Assembly (NCBI GenBank): GCA_025603075.1
Contig: MU626292.1
Coordinates: forward strand, 62,001-126,000
From: Neoconidiobolus thromboides FSU 785
Taxonomy: Eukaryota > Entomophthoromycota > Entomophthoromycetes > Entomophthorales > Neoconidiobolaceae
Direction: 5' to 3'
Length of the DNA stretch: 64,000 nucleotides
The notes under the pieces are model-generated. The model did not search any database. It saw nothing but the letters and a program-made list of their open reading frames with translations, and was not told where the DNA came from. A program made the translations under genes and the position numbers. Shown here piece after piece: positions 34,573 to 45,294 of the stretch. The stretch's first letter is position 1; each line of letters opens with the position of its first letter.

Positions 34573-35473
34573 TAAATGATCTGAACTTGGATTAATCCAG
34601 TTTCTTTTTAATTGATGATATTGGAATGAAGTAGTATTCGTAACAGGTAATGGAACTAAATAGTAAACGTTAATAAAAAACAGAAACCTTTTCTTATAAA
34701 ATTTAACTTACTTCTTGAAATTGTTGAGTTACTATGATGTTGATTAATTGTATTAATATCATTATTTAAATCAAAATTAATATCTTCATTATATTTACTA
34801 TTAATTCCATTGTGTTGTTGTTGATGGTTCATATTATTAGTATTGATATTTTGTTGATATTTCATTTTATTATTAGCTTTAACTCGATTATAATGATTAA
34901 ATAAAGCTACTGATAATATTTTTTTAGCTCTTTCTTGACCAATTACATAATCATCTAAATGTTTATTAATCTAAATAAATATAATAAATTAATAAATTAA
35001 CAATGAAATTTTATCTTACCATTCGTGGAGTAGTTAATAAATTATTAAAGCCAAAATCTTCTTCTTCTTCTTCTTCAATAATTTCATTATCGATATGTTC
35101 AAATCCACCACCATAATTATACGTTTGTTTATCCATTTTAGATGTAAATATATGACTATGGTTATTACCATTATTATTATTATTTAATTTATCTTTATCT
35201 TTATTACAAGTTGTAATAATATCTATAAGAGAAAAAAAAGAGATCAGTTTTTTTTAACAATAATAGATTGATAATAATAATAATACCTCTTGTAACACCA
35301 TTATTTTTTTCCCATTTTTTTTTAATCAATTCTCCATTAGATTTGGTTTTCTTTTCTTTTTTTTGAATTACTGAACTATTACTATTATTCAAATTACTCG
35401 TATAACAACGAGTTAATAAACATTGAAATGGATAAATTTGTATTGTTTTTTTCTTTGGAATTAGAAGCATCAT
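33024..35473 (-). CDS. MCX1: Mitochondrial ClpX-type AAA+ unfoldase
   Basis: ATP-driven unfoldase of the mitochondrial matrix, related to bacterial ClpX. The minus-strand gene has about nine exons and starts at 35473 with a basic, Ser-rich presequence ([27 protein letters not shown]). ClpX landmarks: [33 protein letters not shown], Walker [25 protein letters not shown], Walker [43 protein letters not shown], and a C-terminal [22 protein letters not shown]. The N-terminal zinc-binding domain of bacterial ClpX is not evident. Asn-rich insertions sit between the first helix and Walker A, including a poly-Asn run coded by an (AAT)n microsatellite, and another after LEGT. A ClpP partner is not in the window. 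Confidence 0.9.
34530..34572. repeat. (TTA)n microsatellite coding poly-Asn in ClpX
   Basis: About fourteen TTA units on the plus strand encode a run of Asn just before the ClpX Walker A region. Likely length-variable between strains. Confidence 0.85.
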
Positions 35474-35805
35474 AGTTAAAAGTTTCTCTTATTGCCGTTG
35501 TTGTTTAAAAAAGTTATGTAGAAATATAAAAAATGAGAAAAAATATAGTTAAAATATTTATTATAAATATTCCTCAGTATGCTCAATTAGCCAAATGTGA
35601 CGGTTAAAATCGTGCTAAATCAGATTAGTTTATTTTTAAGCCCATCAATCAAACTTCATTATGTAACCCAATGTTATCCTTTAATTTGTTAAAAATCCTT
35701 TCTTATGCTTATGAATCAAAAATGCAAGTAACCTTTAAAACAAAAAGGAGTTAAGATGAGTAATCCAAATTTTATTAATATGTCATCTCCTTCAAAAGTA
35801 CTTCA
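35474..35805. other. Intergenic region ClpX / DFG10
   Basis: 332 bp; holds the ClpX promoter and the 3' end of the polyprenol reductase gene. Nothing else seen. Confidence 0.4.
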
Positions 35806-36705
35806 TTAATAAAACCAAGCCATTTGAGGAAGTATAGCATGTCGATTTTTAACAATATGTTTATATTTGGGCATATTTTCAAAATACCAATGATGATTAG
35901 AATAAGCGGTAATGATAAGATTCAGAACTACCAATAGCGAGATGAAGATTAAGTTTAAAGACTTAAATTGGTCCATTAATAAAAAAGAAAGATAGATTAG
36001 TAACTCATGATAATAATGGGGGTTACTACAATATTTGAAATAAGAAGTTAATGGTAAGGAATATTTTTCTTTAATATCATTATTTCGTAAGTTAGCTAGA
36101 TCAACGTGGCAGTTGAATTGATGATAACTTGAATAAAAAAATAAGGCGATGGAAAAATAAAAGGTAACATCCGTAGTTAATGAGGTATGGTTTTGTTTAT
36201 AGATAGCATAGCTTAATACAGCATTAAAATTTAATAATAAACTTAAATTAAAGTAATAGTAGATGCCTAGTAATAAAATCAACACATTCATTTTTGAATT
36301 GGCTGAAAACTGGTGAATCTTTATCGTTTCATAATACCTTCTAAAACCTTGAAACTGTAATAACAAAGGTAAATAAATAGCATGTTCTGAAATGGTATTT
36401 GTATTATAATACTTGGAATAATAGTTTATATCCAAGTTGTATTCAATTAACAATTGATTTTTATAAAAAAAATTGAAGCTGACAAAAAGTAAATTGGTAA
36501 CTATTAAAAATAAATAAAAACAATTAAACTTTTTTTTAGATATTGTTAACCAACCACTTTTCATTCTATTATCTTTGTTTCGTCCATAGTGAATAATATT
36601 TTGTTTTATAAATTGATTTTGATTTAATATTAATAATAAAATTATACATAAAATTATTCCTTTTTGATTAATTTCTAAGATTGAATGGATTACACTTAAC
36701 ATCAT
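35806..36705 (-). CDS. DFG10: Polyprenol reductase, SRD5A3/DFG10 family
   Basis: Multi-pass ER enzyme of the steroid 5-alpha-reductase fold, in the pathway that makes dolichol for N-glycosylation. Single exon, 299 residues, start MMLSVIHSILEI. About six or seven hydrophobic segments are visible. Family landmarks: QFQGFRRYYETIKIHQFSANSKMN (the R-x-YE motif), the SLPLTSYFKYCSNPHYYHELLIYLSFLL block of the catalytic C-terminal half, NLIITAYSNHHWYFENMPKY and the terminal KNRHAILPQMAWFY. The N-terminal part is Leu/Ile/Asn-rich and diverged. The wording fits SRD5A3/DFG10 better than sterol reductases or TSC13. Confidence 0.85.
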   Translation of the reverse strand: MMLSVIHSILEINQKGIILCIILLLILNQNQFIKQNIIHYGRNKDNRMKSGWLTISKKKFNCFYLFLIVTNLLFVSFNFFYKNQLLIEYNLDINYYSKYYNTNTISEHAIYLPLLLQFQGFRRYYETIKIHQFSANSKMNVLILLLGIYYYFNLSLLLNFNAVLSYAIYKQNHTSLTTDVTFYFSIALFFYSSYHQFNCHVDLANLRNNDIKEKYSLPLTSYFKYCSNPHYYHELLIYLSFLLMDQFKSLNLIFISLLVVLNLIITAYSNHHWYFENMPKYKHIVKNRHAILPQMAWFY

Positions 36706-37334
36706 TTGAGATTATTAAGACTTATTAAATTGAAACTTCTCTCGAATTTTTATTTCTATTTTAACCCCTTTTCTACTTGTACTCACTTACTCCTTCAACC
36801 TCAAGGCATTATTGCAAAAACTTTAAGAATTGAGTGCAAAAATAAGCTTTCAAATAACTAGTTGATGAGAGCTGCCATTGGGTTAAAAGAATGCAAATTT
36901 TAGTTATTTTTGGCTAAAAATTGGTTAACTTTTGATCATTAACTCAAATTGGTATAGCTTTATTAACTATTAATTTAACCGATTAGTAATCCCGCTTTAG
37001 GTGGTTGTGATACAGTTTTTCCGTATGTCGGTGGTGGTTGAATGTAAATAAAGACGAGATAAAGGAATTGTAATTTATTTGTTTAAATAATATTATGAGA
37101 GTTTTGTCTTTGTGAGTATATATGTTTTTTGTCATTGTTTTGTTTTTTTCTCTTTATTAAAATTAACTTTAAACTAATATTATCAATTAATTAAGAAAGC
37201 CCATCATTGTTAATATTTTAATTCAATTAAAATGAAGCTTAAAAAAATTAATGAAAGCCTTAAAAGAATAAAAAATCATTAAAATAAAATAACTTATTTC
37301 TTTTAAATTTAAATATAAAATTATCAACTACAAA
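36706..37334. promoter_or_regulatory. Divergent intergenic region DFG10 / 178-residue gene
   Basis: 629 bp between two divergent starts; AT-rich except for a less biased patch near 36990-37060. No motif recognised. Confidence 0.35.
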
Positions 37335-37871
37335 ATGGAAAAAATGCTACAATTAAAAGAAACTATGCATAAAAATTATAATCGAATTGATGAAGATGAA
37401 GTAGAATTAACTTCTTTAATTGAAAAAGGAAGAGAATCAAGAACAGAAGATTATTTTGAGTCTGCAGGCCATAGTAGCAATCTACGTCTAGAAAGACGAG
37501 GTAGTCAATTATTATCCAATGGTTTATCCCTGACTAGCATTCTATATAGTGATCAGTTTCTGACTTTATATCCCACTAAAATTGAAGTCAAGCATTATTA
37601 TTTCCCATTAGGAAAATCTAAGTTCATTGATATAGTTGATATAGTATCCCTATCTACTCCAGAAGTGATGAATTTACCTTGGTGGGATTATATGAATTGG
37701 GGAAGAGGATACAATTCAATTTGGTGGGCTAAAGATAATGAACGTGGTTTAGAAAAAAAGTTTCAAGCGATTATTATTAAACAAAGAGGAGAGAATACAT
37801 TGAAAGCATTTTCAACTGAAAATAGAGTTAGAGTCATGGATATTTTAAAGGAAAGGTTGATGCTTTGTTAA
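37335..37871 (+). CDS. Conserved-looking 178-residue protein of unknown function
   Basis: Single-exon frame starting MEKMLQLKETMHKNYNRID. I do not recognise the family with certainty. Residues 1-60 are charged and polar. From about 66 on there is a compact domain with alternating hydrophobic strands: ILYSDQFLTLYPTKIEVKHYYFPLGKSKFIDIVDIVSLS, then LPWWDYMNWGRGYNSIWWAKDNERGLEKKFQAIIIKQRG, then a terminal helix NRVRVMDILKERLML. The strand pattern plus final helix is what a PH-like fold would show, and the WG-G...WWA-D--R wording recalls small PH-like proteins of unknown function. Trp-rich core and clean frame support a real gene. Function not assigned. Confidence 0.65.
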   Translation: MEKMLQLKETMHKNYNRIDEDEVELTSLIEKGRESRTEDYFESAGHSSNLRLERRGSQLLSNGLSLTSILYSDQFLTLYPTKIEVKHYYFPLGKSKFIDIVDIVSLSTPEVMNLPWWDYMNWGRGYNSIWWAKDNERGLEKKFQAIIIKQRGENTLKAFSTENRVRVMDILKERLMLC

Positions 37872-38535
37872 ATTTTAAAAAGTGGTGGAGAGGTACCAAC
37901 TAGGGGATAAGCTTGAAGTGGATGAACTGGTTTTATTTGGATTGTCTTATTTTATTATCCTAAATAAACTTTTTTTAAGTTATTATACTGTTAAGGAGGT
38001 TGAATGAATTGCTTAAAACTTGAATTGGAAGGTAAAATAAATTCAAGATAGATTCATTTTTAGAAATCTAGTTTAATGAAGGAGAGCTCAATCTCTACTA
38101 TTAATGTTTTTTGGTAAATACTTAATAATGCTTGAATAGATTACTGTATTTTAGTACAACAAAATGACAAGATAACGTGCATTTAGAATCTACACATTGC
38201 AAGTAAAGTAATTTAATATCAAACATACAATAATGTATATCAACTAAAAAGGAGTTAATATTAAGTTTAAAAAAAGGTCGTATAAGGCTAATAAAGTGAT
38301 TCATTTATTTGATAGATATTATATATTTAATATTGTATTAATGTAGTTTTAAATAAATCGTTTTAATAAATTTAAAAAATGAAATAGAGTTTATAACAAA
38401 TTTGTTTAAAAGAAAAACAGGTAGCAATAATCTTATAAACTATAAAAGAAACTTTATGCTTAATTAATATTTAGAAAATACTATAATAAATGATTGATAT
38501 TTATTACTATTACTTAATATAAGCTTGTATATTAA
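37872..38535. other. AT-rich stretch
   Basis: Nothing recognised. Start of the second repeat island. Confidence 0.4.
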
Positions 38536-38698
38536 ATTATAGCTGTTGTAACTCTTGCGATTTTTTTAGCTGGGTTTTCTATAACATTTATAACCATTTT
38601 TTCTATGATTAGTTCTCACATTTTAACAAAATTTTGATATATCAGCTTTTTCTTAAATGAGTAGTTAATTAAGTAGAAAGAGTTACAACAGCTATAAT
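38536..38698. mobile_element. 163-bp element with perfect 21-bp terminal inverted repeats
   Basis: Arms at 38536-38556 and 38678-38698 are perfect complements (core TATAGCTGTTGTAACTCTT). The 121-bp interior is AT-rich and non-coding. Ends next to TAA/TTA do not give a clear duplication beyond TA-like sequence. Looks like a young non-autonomous DNA transposon; single copy in this window. Confidence 0.65.
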
Positions 38699-38860
38699 AA
38701 TAAAGAAGTCAAAGTAACAACTTTAGATCAATTTAACCAATAATATTAGTTTGCAATGAATTTCAATTAAAAAACATTATCATAAATCAAAAAATTAAAG
38801 TTTATTCACTTATATTTTAGAACAAAATGGCACTCAAGTTTGATCAATTGACTAATATTT

Positions 38861-38957
38861 GGGGATGTATTTTTTTGTTTAAGAATTTTACTACAACCTT
38901 TCCACTCAAATAGTGCTTAAAAATGGAAAAAATAATGAAACAAAAAAAAACAGCCCC
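38861..38957 (-). mobile_element. GGGGATGT-family MITE-like element, copy 11
   Basis: 97 bp with GGGGATGTATTTTTT and ACAGCCCC ends and perfect ATTT/ATTT flanks. 16 bp from copy 12 in opposite orientation. Confidence 0.8.
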
Positions 38958-38973
38958 ATTTATTAAAAGATAT

Positions 38974-39067
38974 GGGGATGTTTTTTTTTGATTTCATTAT
39001 TTTTTCCATTTTTAAGCGCTATTTGAGTAGGAAATTTGTTAGTAAAATTCTTAAAAAATACATCCCC
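38974..39067 (+). mobile_element. GGGGATGT-family MITE-like element, copy 12
   Basis: 94 bp with a few small deletions, canonical GGGGATGT and ACATCCCC ends and perfect ATAT/ATAT flanks. Confidence 0.8.
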
Positions 39068-39803
39068 ATATGTCCAAATTACTACCTTTAAAGGATTTAT
39101 TTATATTTTTTATGTAAGTATTTATTTTGTATTAAAAATGGAATAATTTGGTATAATCTAATTTATTCAATATATAATCAAAATATAATTCTTAAATATC
39201 ATTATTATCAAAATAAACTAATCAAGGAGAACAAATTAATATTAAAACATATAAATATGTGTGATAATATAATAAAATATTTAAACCACTTTGAAGTGTT
39301 CAAGTCCAAAGCAATAATACTATAACTGAAAAGATGATTAAATGTTTAAATTTAGATATATTAAAGTTATTTATAACTTATAATTTATAATGTTAACATG
39401 TTTTTTTAATATGTCAAATATTATTAAAACTAAACAAGAATCTTAAACACTATGATAACTTAAATTAAATGAAAAATGTGGAATTAATAAATTATGATTA
39501 TATTTTTATAAACAAAAATTAAATTAGTATGAAATTAATTAAAAATAATAATATCACTGCTTTAAATACTTTCAGGCTAAGATTCCAACTTGATTGCAAT
39601 TTTTATAAGTCAACAACATTAAAAAAATATTTGACAAAGTGAAGCTAAATAAAATAAGTTTAAATGATAAAGCTTATAATTTATAGAATTGAGCTATGTT
39701 TTTATTATTAATCATACTTTTTATATTTATTATAATATGTTATTATAAACTATTAAAAAGTATTATATGGTGTAAAATCTGATACTCAGTGTTTGGAGTC
39801 AAG
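39068..39803. other. Very AT-rich stretch
   Basis: No gene or repeat recognised. Confidence 0.45.
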
Positions 39804-40231
39804 AACAGCTATTACCTGGTTGACTACACTATAGGTTGAAAGGTCTTAGTTTATGTGACTAAGATAGACTTGGATTATGAACAATAGCATGTTATAGGCT
39901 ACAGAATAAGACAAATATAATAGATAATATTAATTTAAGATCTACGTAAAATACTATTAAGAAAACTTAGTGACTTTATTAAATGTGCCAGATATCAGAG
40001 AATAACTCAGTTAAAAACCCTCTAGCTACTGTGTTTTAGAATCTCTTTTACACTCCGACAAATATAGATATCAAAACAAGAGGATAACATTCTTTGAGAC
40101 GAAGATAGAAATTCTCATAGCAAATCAAACTAAGAACGTGGGATTAATTTTCTCTAAAATCGGGAACACAACAGCTTAGGCGATTATTATGCTATAATTA
40201 ATTATGGGACTGACAAGGCGACATTTCACAA
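39804..40231 (-). repeat. ~430-bp diverged dispersed repeat, copy B
   Basis: Reverse-complement partner of copy A at 27200-27630, about 12 kb away. Shared landmarks are CTGGTTGACTACACT near its left end and GCTATAATTAATTATGGG near its right end. MITE copy 13 begins 7 bp beyond its right end. Confidence 0.75.
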
Positions 40232-40237
40232 TAATAT

Positions 40238-40295
40238 GGGAATGTATTTTTGCGTTTAAGAATTTTACTAGTAATTTTTCTACCTGATATAAAAA
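40238..40295 (-). mobile_element. GGGGATGT-family MITE-like element, copy 13 (truncated)
   Basis: Only the left ~58 bp remain (GGGAATGTATTTTTG, then AAGAATTTTACTAGTAATTTTTC); preceded by ATAT. The right half is lost. Confidence 0.65.
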
Positions 40296-40539
40296 ACTTT
40301 ATTTGCAATTTATTAAAACATATCATATTGCTAAATTAAAACAAATTATAAAATATTTAGTTTTAAAAAAATCTTTTTATTATTATTTTATTACTTTAAT
40401 TTAAAGTGAACCATTATTAGATTATTAAATAGCTTTTATTTTTATTTGAATTAGCTATCGTTTATATATAGATATATGTTAAGTTTAACATACTAAAAAG
40501 CAGTTATTTGTTTTATTTGACAAAGTAAAAAATACAAAT

Positions 40540-40633
40540 GGGGATGTATTTTTTTGTTTAAGAACTTTACTAACAACCTTTCCGCTCAAATAGCACTTAA
40601 AAAATGGAGAAAGTAAACTAAAAAAAACATCCC
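40540..40633 (-). mobile_element. GGGGATGT-family MITE-like element, copy 14
   Basis: 94 bp with canonical ends and perfect AAAT/AAAT flanks. Confidence 0.8.
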
Positions 40634-41437
40634 CAAATATTAGAAATAACAAGCTACAAAGATTAAGTCATTTAAAAAACCTTTAAGACTAAAAAAACAT
40701 AGCTTGAGCTTTTATTTTTGAGAATTAAAAAAATTATTAATGCTTGGCTATAAGTATAGAAAAGTTTCAAAATTACATAGTAAATAATTTAATTATTTTA
40801 AAGTATTTATACATAATTAAAAAAAGAATACAATTTAAAAAAATATGGAACTTTTAAATCCAGATATAATAAAAATAATTATAATACATAATTCAAAACA
40901 GTTAAATAAATTCATAAATAAATTAATTTTGACTTTACTAATAATGTTAGTTATTTTAATTAGATATTAATAAGTCGATTTAAATGCAACAAATAGTAAC
41001 CAACCACTTTTTGTATTTAATGTTAAATAATTGTTTGCTAAAATACTTGAATAAATTAATCTTTTATAGTTTGTTTTAATAGCTCTAATATCGTAAACTA
41101 CAACAAACTCTATATATTTTAAGATTAAGTTTAGACTATAGTAAAATTACAAATAATAGACAAAAAAAATAAAAAATGAGAGATAAAAAGCCAACATGTC
41201 TAATAAATGATTGAAAGAGTTATAGAGCAAAACTAATAAGTTATTGCTGTTAGCTGACTAAAACTATAGATAGCTTGAGTTTTTATATTCTGATAATAAT
41301 TAAGACATAAATATTGTTGGCTGCAAAAACTAAAGGGTTGGGATTCAAAAGTGCAAAGTTACTTCAAATAAAATTTGAAATCTGGAATCTAAAAAAGTAA
41401 AGTTAAAAAACCAAATAATCATTTTTTTATTTGAAAG
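40634..41437. other. AT-rich region upstream of the NUP159-like gene
   Basis: No gene seen. Right end must contain the promoter of the NUP159-like gene. Confidence 0.4.
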
Positions 41438-44369
41438 ATGTCAGACTGTAGCGAAGTAAATAGAATAATAAAATGAGGTCCAAATGGATAACTAACAATA
41501 AAAATAGTTTGATGAAATACCTGAGATTGATGATGATGTAATTCGTTTTCAAGAAATAGTAATTTTTATTAATTTAATTAGGACTTGAAATTTCGACTTA
41601 TTTCTAAAGATATTGGGAGTGAGTTGATATCCAAAAGCCCAAATTTAATTCCATATAGTCAGTTATTATGCGTTTCTAATAAAAAAGGATATTATGTCTT
41701 TGGAATTAGAAAAAGTATTTTCGATAGTAAAATATTATTTTTGCAAATTAACTACTTTCTATTTAGATCTATATATAGCGGATTGTTATACCATACAATA
41801 TGGAATAAGGAATCAAATGAAACTAAACAAGTTATTTAAGAAGATAAAGTTAGAGGGAATTAGTAAAATTGTAAGTGTTGCTTTAGGCTCTTTGGATACT
41901 CAGGTTATTGTTGGAACTGAAGATAATCAAATATTGTTTTTTGATGCTAAGCAATTATTAAATGAAGTAAGTTTGTCATTATTGAACTATTAATCATCGT
42001 TTAGTTTCTTTTAGGATAACAATAAGCCAATTGATAGTATTAAGTTAAATAATTCGAGCTTTATTCAATTAGTATTAAATAATCCAAAACAGTCTGAATA
42101 TAACTTGGTCCTGTTGAAAAATAGGCAAATATTGTTATTCAATCAAAATGAAGAAATATGGAAGAAAGATGAGGTGTTTGCTGTAAATTGGACATATGAT
42201 GGTACTCAGATTAGTATTGGAAATCAAGATTGTAGTTTAGCCATTTATGATTTGAAAGGGAATCAATTAAAGACGATTAAACCACCTAATGTTATTGAAA
42301 GTGATTGGAAAGGTAAAGAGAATGATATTTTTATAAGATGAATCTTTACTGACTCATTTATTAGTAAATAAAATAGAATGGCTAAATAAAGCGTTAGTAC
42401 TTGCTATTTATTATAATAAAATATACGAAGGTGATCAGCTAACGGATATTCAACAAAGTATTAGTATTATCAATATCCAAGATCAGGATAATCCTGTATA
42501 TACTAATTTTGAAAATTTATTCTTTACAACGATTAATGAGGAGGAAAAAGAGTATGAAGTTAAATTTGAAGTACAAAAGATTCAACACTATAATGAAAAG
42601 TATGGAATGATATTAGTATTAGGATTTAATTATTATACCGATATCAAATTAATAGGATGTCAAAATGAAGATAGTAAATTTTATTCATTAGAATTAGACG
42701 AAAATAATTGCATCAATCTTCCAATGATGAAAGGTGAAGAACTAAAATTAGTTCAATTACAAATTGACTTTAATAATCATTATAAAATACCAAATTTATC
42801 TAATGATTTGGATGATACTAATGGTATGCCTATTGTTCTTGTATTGAATTCTTCAGGTCGCTTACAGAGTTATGATATGCTATCCAGTGAGTTTTGCTCT
42901 AACCCAGAATTGAAATCAAAACTTATGCAACATTATAATGATAAAAGGAACCAACTTTTATTTGATTATGAAAAGTTTGAAAAGAAAATTATTTCAATTG
43001 AAAGTATGAATACCCATAGTGATGATGATGACAATGAAAGTGAGGAAGAAGAACAAGAAGTAATTGAAGAAAAAGTTAAAGAGGTAGGAGAAGAGACAAT
43101 TGAAGAAGCAATTAAAGAGGTAAGCGATGAAGATCATGAAGAAGAAGAAATAGGAAGCGAAATACAAAGAATGAAAATAGATGATTATTTTAAGAAAGAG
43201 ATTAAAAAAGGAATCAAAGCAGTTCAACCTAATTTAGTTAAAAAAGAAGAAGGAGCATTTGTATTAGAAGAGGAAGTAAAAGATGATATAAACGACATTG
43301 AAGATTATCTTAAATCCAAAGGATTGGACTTATTTAATGGTAAATTAATATTTTATTATTTATTATTTACTTAATATAATTTAGATTTTGATTCGGAGTT
43401 CAATAAGAAGTTTACATCTCCAGAGTTAGAAGATTCGAATGTAGTTATTTCATTCATTATTTTTAAATTTTTTAAATTTTATTTTATTTAGAAATTTAAA
43501 GAATACAGGGATTTTTTTATAAGGTTACAATTAGTAAGTATTAGTTTATCATTATATGGCCATCAATTAATAAAGATTTTATAGATTAAACATAGTTTTG
43601 GACAGCATAAGCATGACTGGCAAAAGTACTACCAGTTAAATAGTAGAATTGATTATTTAGTTCATAAAATTGAAAAAATAGAGATTGAAACGGAACAAAA
43701 TTATAGAGATAGTTTTGATTTAATTGAGTATATACTCCATGTAAAAAATGACATTATAAAAAGTAACTTTATTATTATTATATTGTACTACGTTAATTAA
43801 GTTTAATTTTAGTTAATAAGCAACTAACTTCAATTCAAACATTAATCTCTTCTTTAAATTCAAATAACACTACAACTTACTCTCACTCCTCCCCTGAATA
43901 TCAATTTATTGTCACTTCTGGCTGTTTGGTAAGTTATTATACTATATTATATTATAATAATTCATTAATAAGTTAATAGAAATTAAATAAAGAAATAGCA
44001 GAAGTACATCGTTCTATCACTAACTATTACACCAGCATAGAAAATAACAAGTTTAATAAAACAATTGAAAGAAGAGAACATACACACTCAGTTAAAGAAA
44101 TATTATGGAATATATTAAAGGATGTTAGTGAACTTCAATATATGATGGATTTAATTAAAGACAACAATGATAAGTTGGATTTTCACCATATGGATAGCCC
44201 CTCTATTAGATCTTTTTTAAATGCTTTTATAGAGTTTAATTTTAATTCTATCGATTTGGCTAAGGTTACAGAGTTTGAAAATAAAAAAGAATGGGCTGGA
44301 AAGTTTAAGGATAAAGTCGAAAAGTTAAATAAGGATTCGGAGCTTCCAATTTGGGAGATTAATAATTAG
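41438..44369 (+). CDS. NUP159: Nup159/Nup214-like nucleoporin lacking an FG-repeat domain
   Basis: Probable cytoplasmic-face nucleoporin that docks the mRNA-export helicase Dbp5. About nine or ten exons; exon 1 is tiny (41438-41455, MSDCSE) and splices to FDEIPEIDDDVIRFQEI. A beta-propeller follows: DLKFRLISKDIGSELI, SQLLCVSNKKGYYVFG, KIVSVALGSLDTQVIVGTEDNQILFFDAKQLL, EIWKKDEVFAVNWTYDGTQISIGNQDCSLAIYDL and NKIEWLNKALVLAIYY, which is the Nup159/Nup214 pattern. After about 400 residues comes an acidic, Glu-rich linker, then coiled coils (HDWQKYYQLNSRIDYLVHKIEKIE) to the end (ELPIWEINN). Known relatives carry a long FG-repeat segment between propeller and coils; here I find only one isolated FG dipeptide. 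Assignment rests on the propeller and architecture. Confidence 0.72.
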
Positions 44370-44568
44370 AAGGTTGCACAGATTTTCATCCTTTTTTACT
44401 CCTTCTTATACACTAATAAAAATAAATTTAAACTGTTGTTTGTCTCTTCTATTGTGCTATAATAAGAACTAAGATTATTCAAAAATGCTATAAATTTTCG
44501 TTCAAATAACAGTAATGAAAATTAAAAAGGCTAAATTTAATAATACAATTTAGATTTTATTTTTTTGC
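44370..44568. other. Convergent 3' region
   Basis: 199 bp between the converging NUP159-like and 241-residue genes; nothing else seen. Confidence 0.4.
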
Positions 44569-45294
44569 TTAAAACTCGGCTTGAAAATCTTTAGAAATTT
44601 CAATGATTGAACGATGCTGATGGTTATTCCCGCTACGCTTTGAAGGTAAAGTAGAATATTTACTATTCGAATCTCGGTAATGACGTGGAAAAATACCACT
44701 ACGTAAGCTACCAAGCTCTTTAGCTAATTGTCGGGAAGACCAACCTTCAAACCCAATGGTAGGGTCTGGGGTATAACTGTAAGCTCTAAAGATATTATGC
44801 TGATTTGAGTTGTTACTATTTGATGAGTGATGGTTTTGATTATATTTCTTTTTTACACTGTCTGGTCTTGTGATGGATAATAACTCTGAAAGTACTAAGT
44901 TTTCTTCGTTATTAAATTCATAATTGATCAAGTTGCTTTCCGATGCTCCTTCTTTTTCCTTGTCTTCTTCTATAGGCTCTTCATTATAACTATCATGATA
45001 ACTCATCATATTTTCACTATTTGTTTCAAAGATAATTGGTGGTGAAAACAACTTCCTTGGCGAGGGTGCTATAATATCATTGTCTTCGTTATTACTATTT
45101 AATTCAACACTATTCTTTTCCGAATATTGAAGGGAACGCTGTAATGCAAATGAACGAAGTAACGAAAGATCATTAGAATAATCTTTTGAACCGATATTGG
45201 AAGTAGAAGCAGGGCGAAGTGGGAGGGTGAAAGAGGGTAATTCATTGTCCAATTGAGAGCTAGTTGAAAAGGCTGGGTGAAGTAAAGTGGACAT
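44569..45294 (-). CDS. Hypothetical Ser/Asn-rich 241-residue protein
   Basis: Single-exon frame, start MSTLLHPAFSTSS, end KDFQAEF. Not recognised. It is rich in Ser, Asn and Glu and probably disordered, with PSPRKLFSPP and DPTIGFEGWSSRQLAKELGSLRSGIFPRHYRD as the most ordered-looking parts. The latter could be a short interaction helix. SP sites suggest phosphorylation. The frame is open and more GC-rich than the flanking DNA, supporting a real gene. Confidence 0.6.
   Translation of the reverse strand: MSTLLHPAFSTSSQLDNELPSFTLPLRPASTSNIGSKDYSNDLSLLRSFALQRSLQYSEKNSVELNSNNEDNDIIAPSPRKLFSPPIIFETNSENMMSYHDSYNEEPIEEDKEKEGASESNLINYEFNNEENLVLSELLSITRPDSVKKKYNQNHHSSNSNNSNQHNIFRAYSYTPDPTIGFEGWSSRQLAKELGSLRSGIFPRHYRDSNSKYSTLPSKRSGNNHQHRSIIEISKDFQAEF

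Noticed and set aside
43000-43320. Acidic segment of the NUP159-like gene as a separate acidic chaperone gene
   Set aside because: It is in frame with the preceding propeller exon and followed by in-frame splices to the coiled coil.
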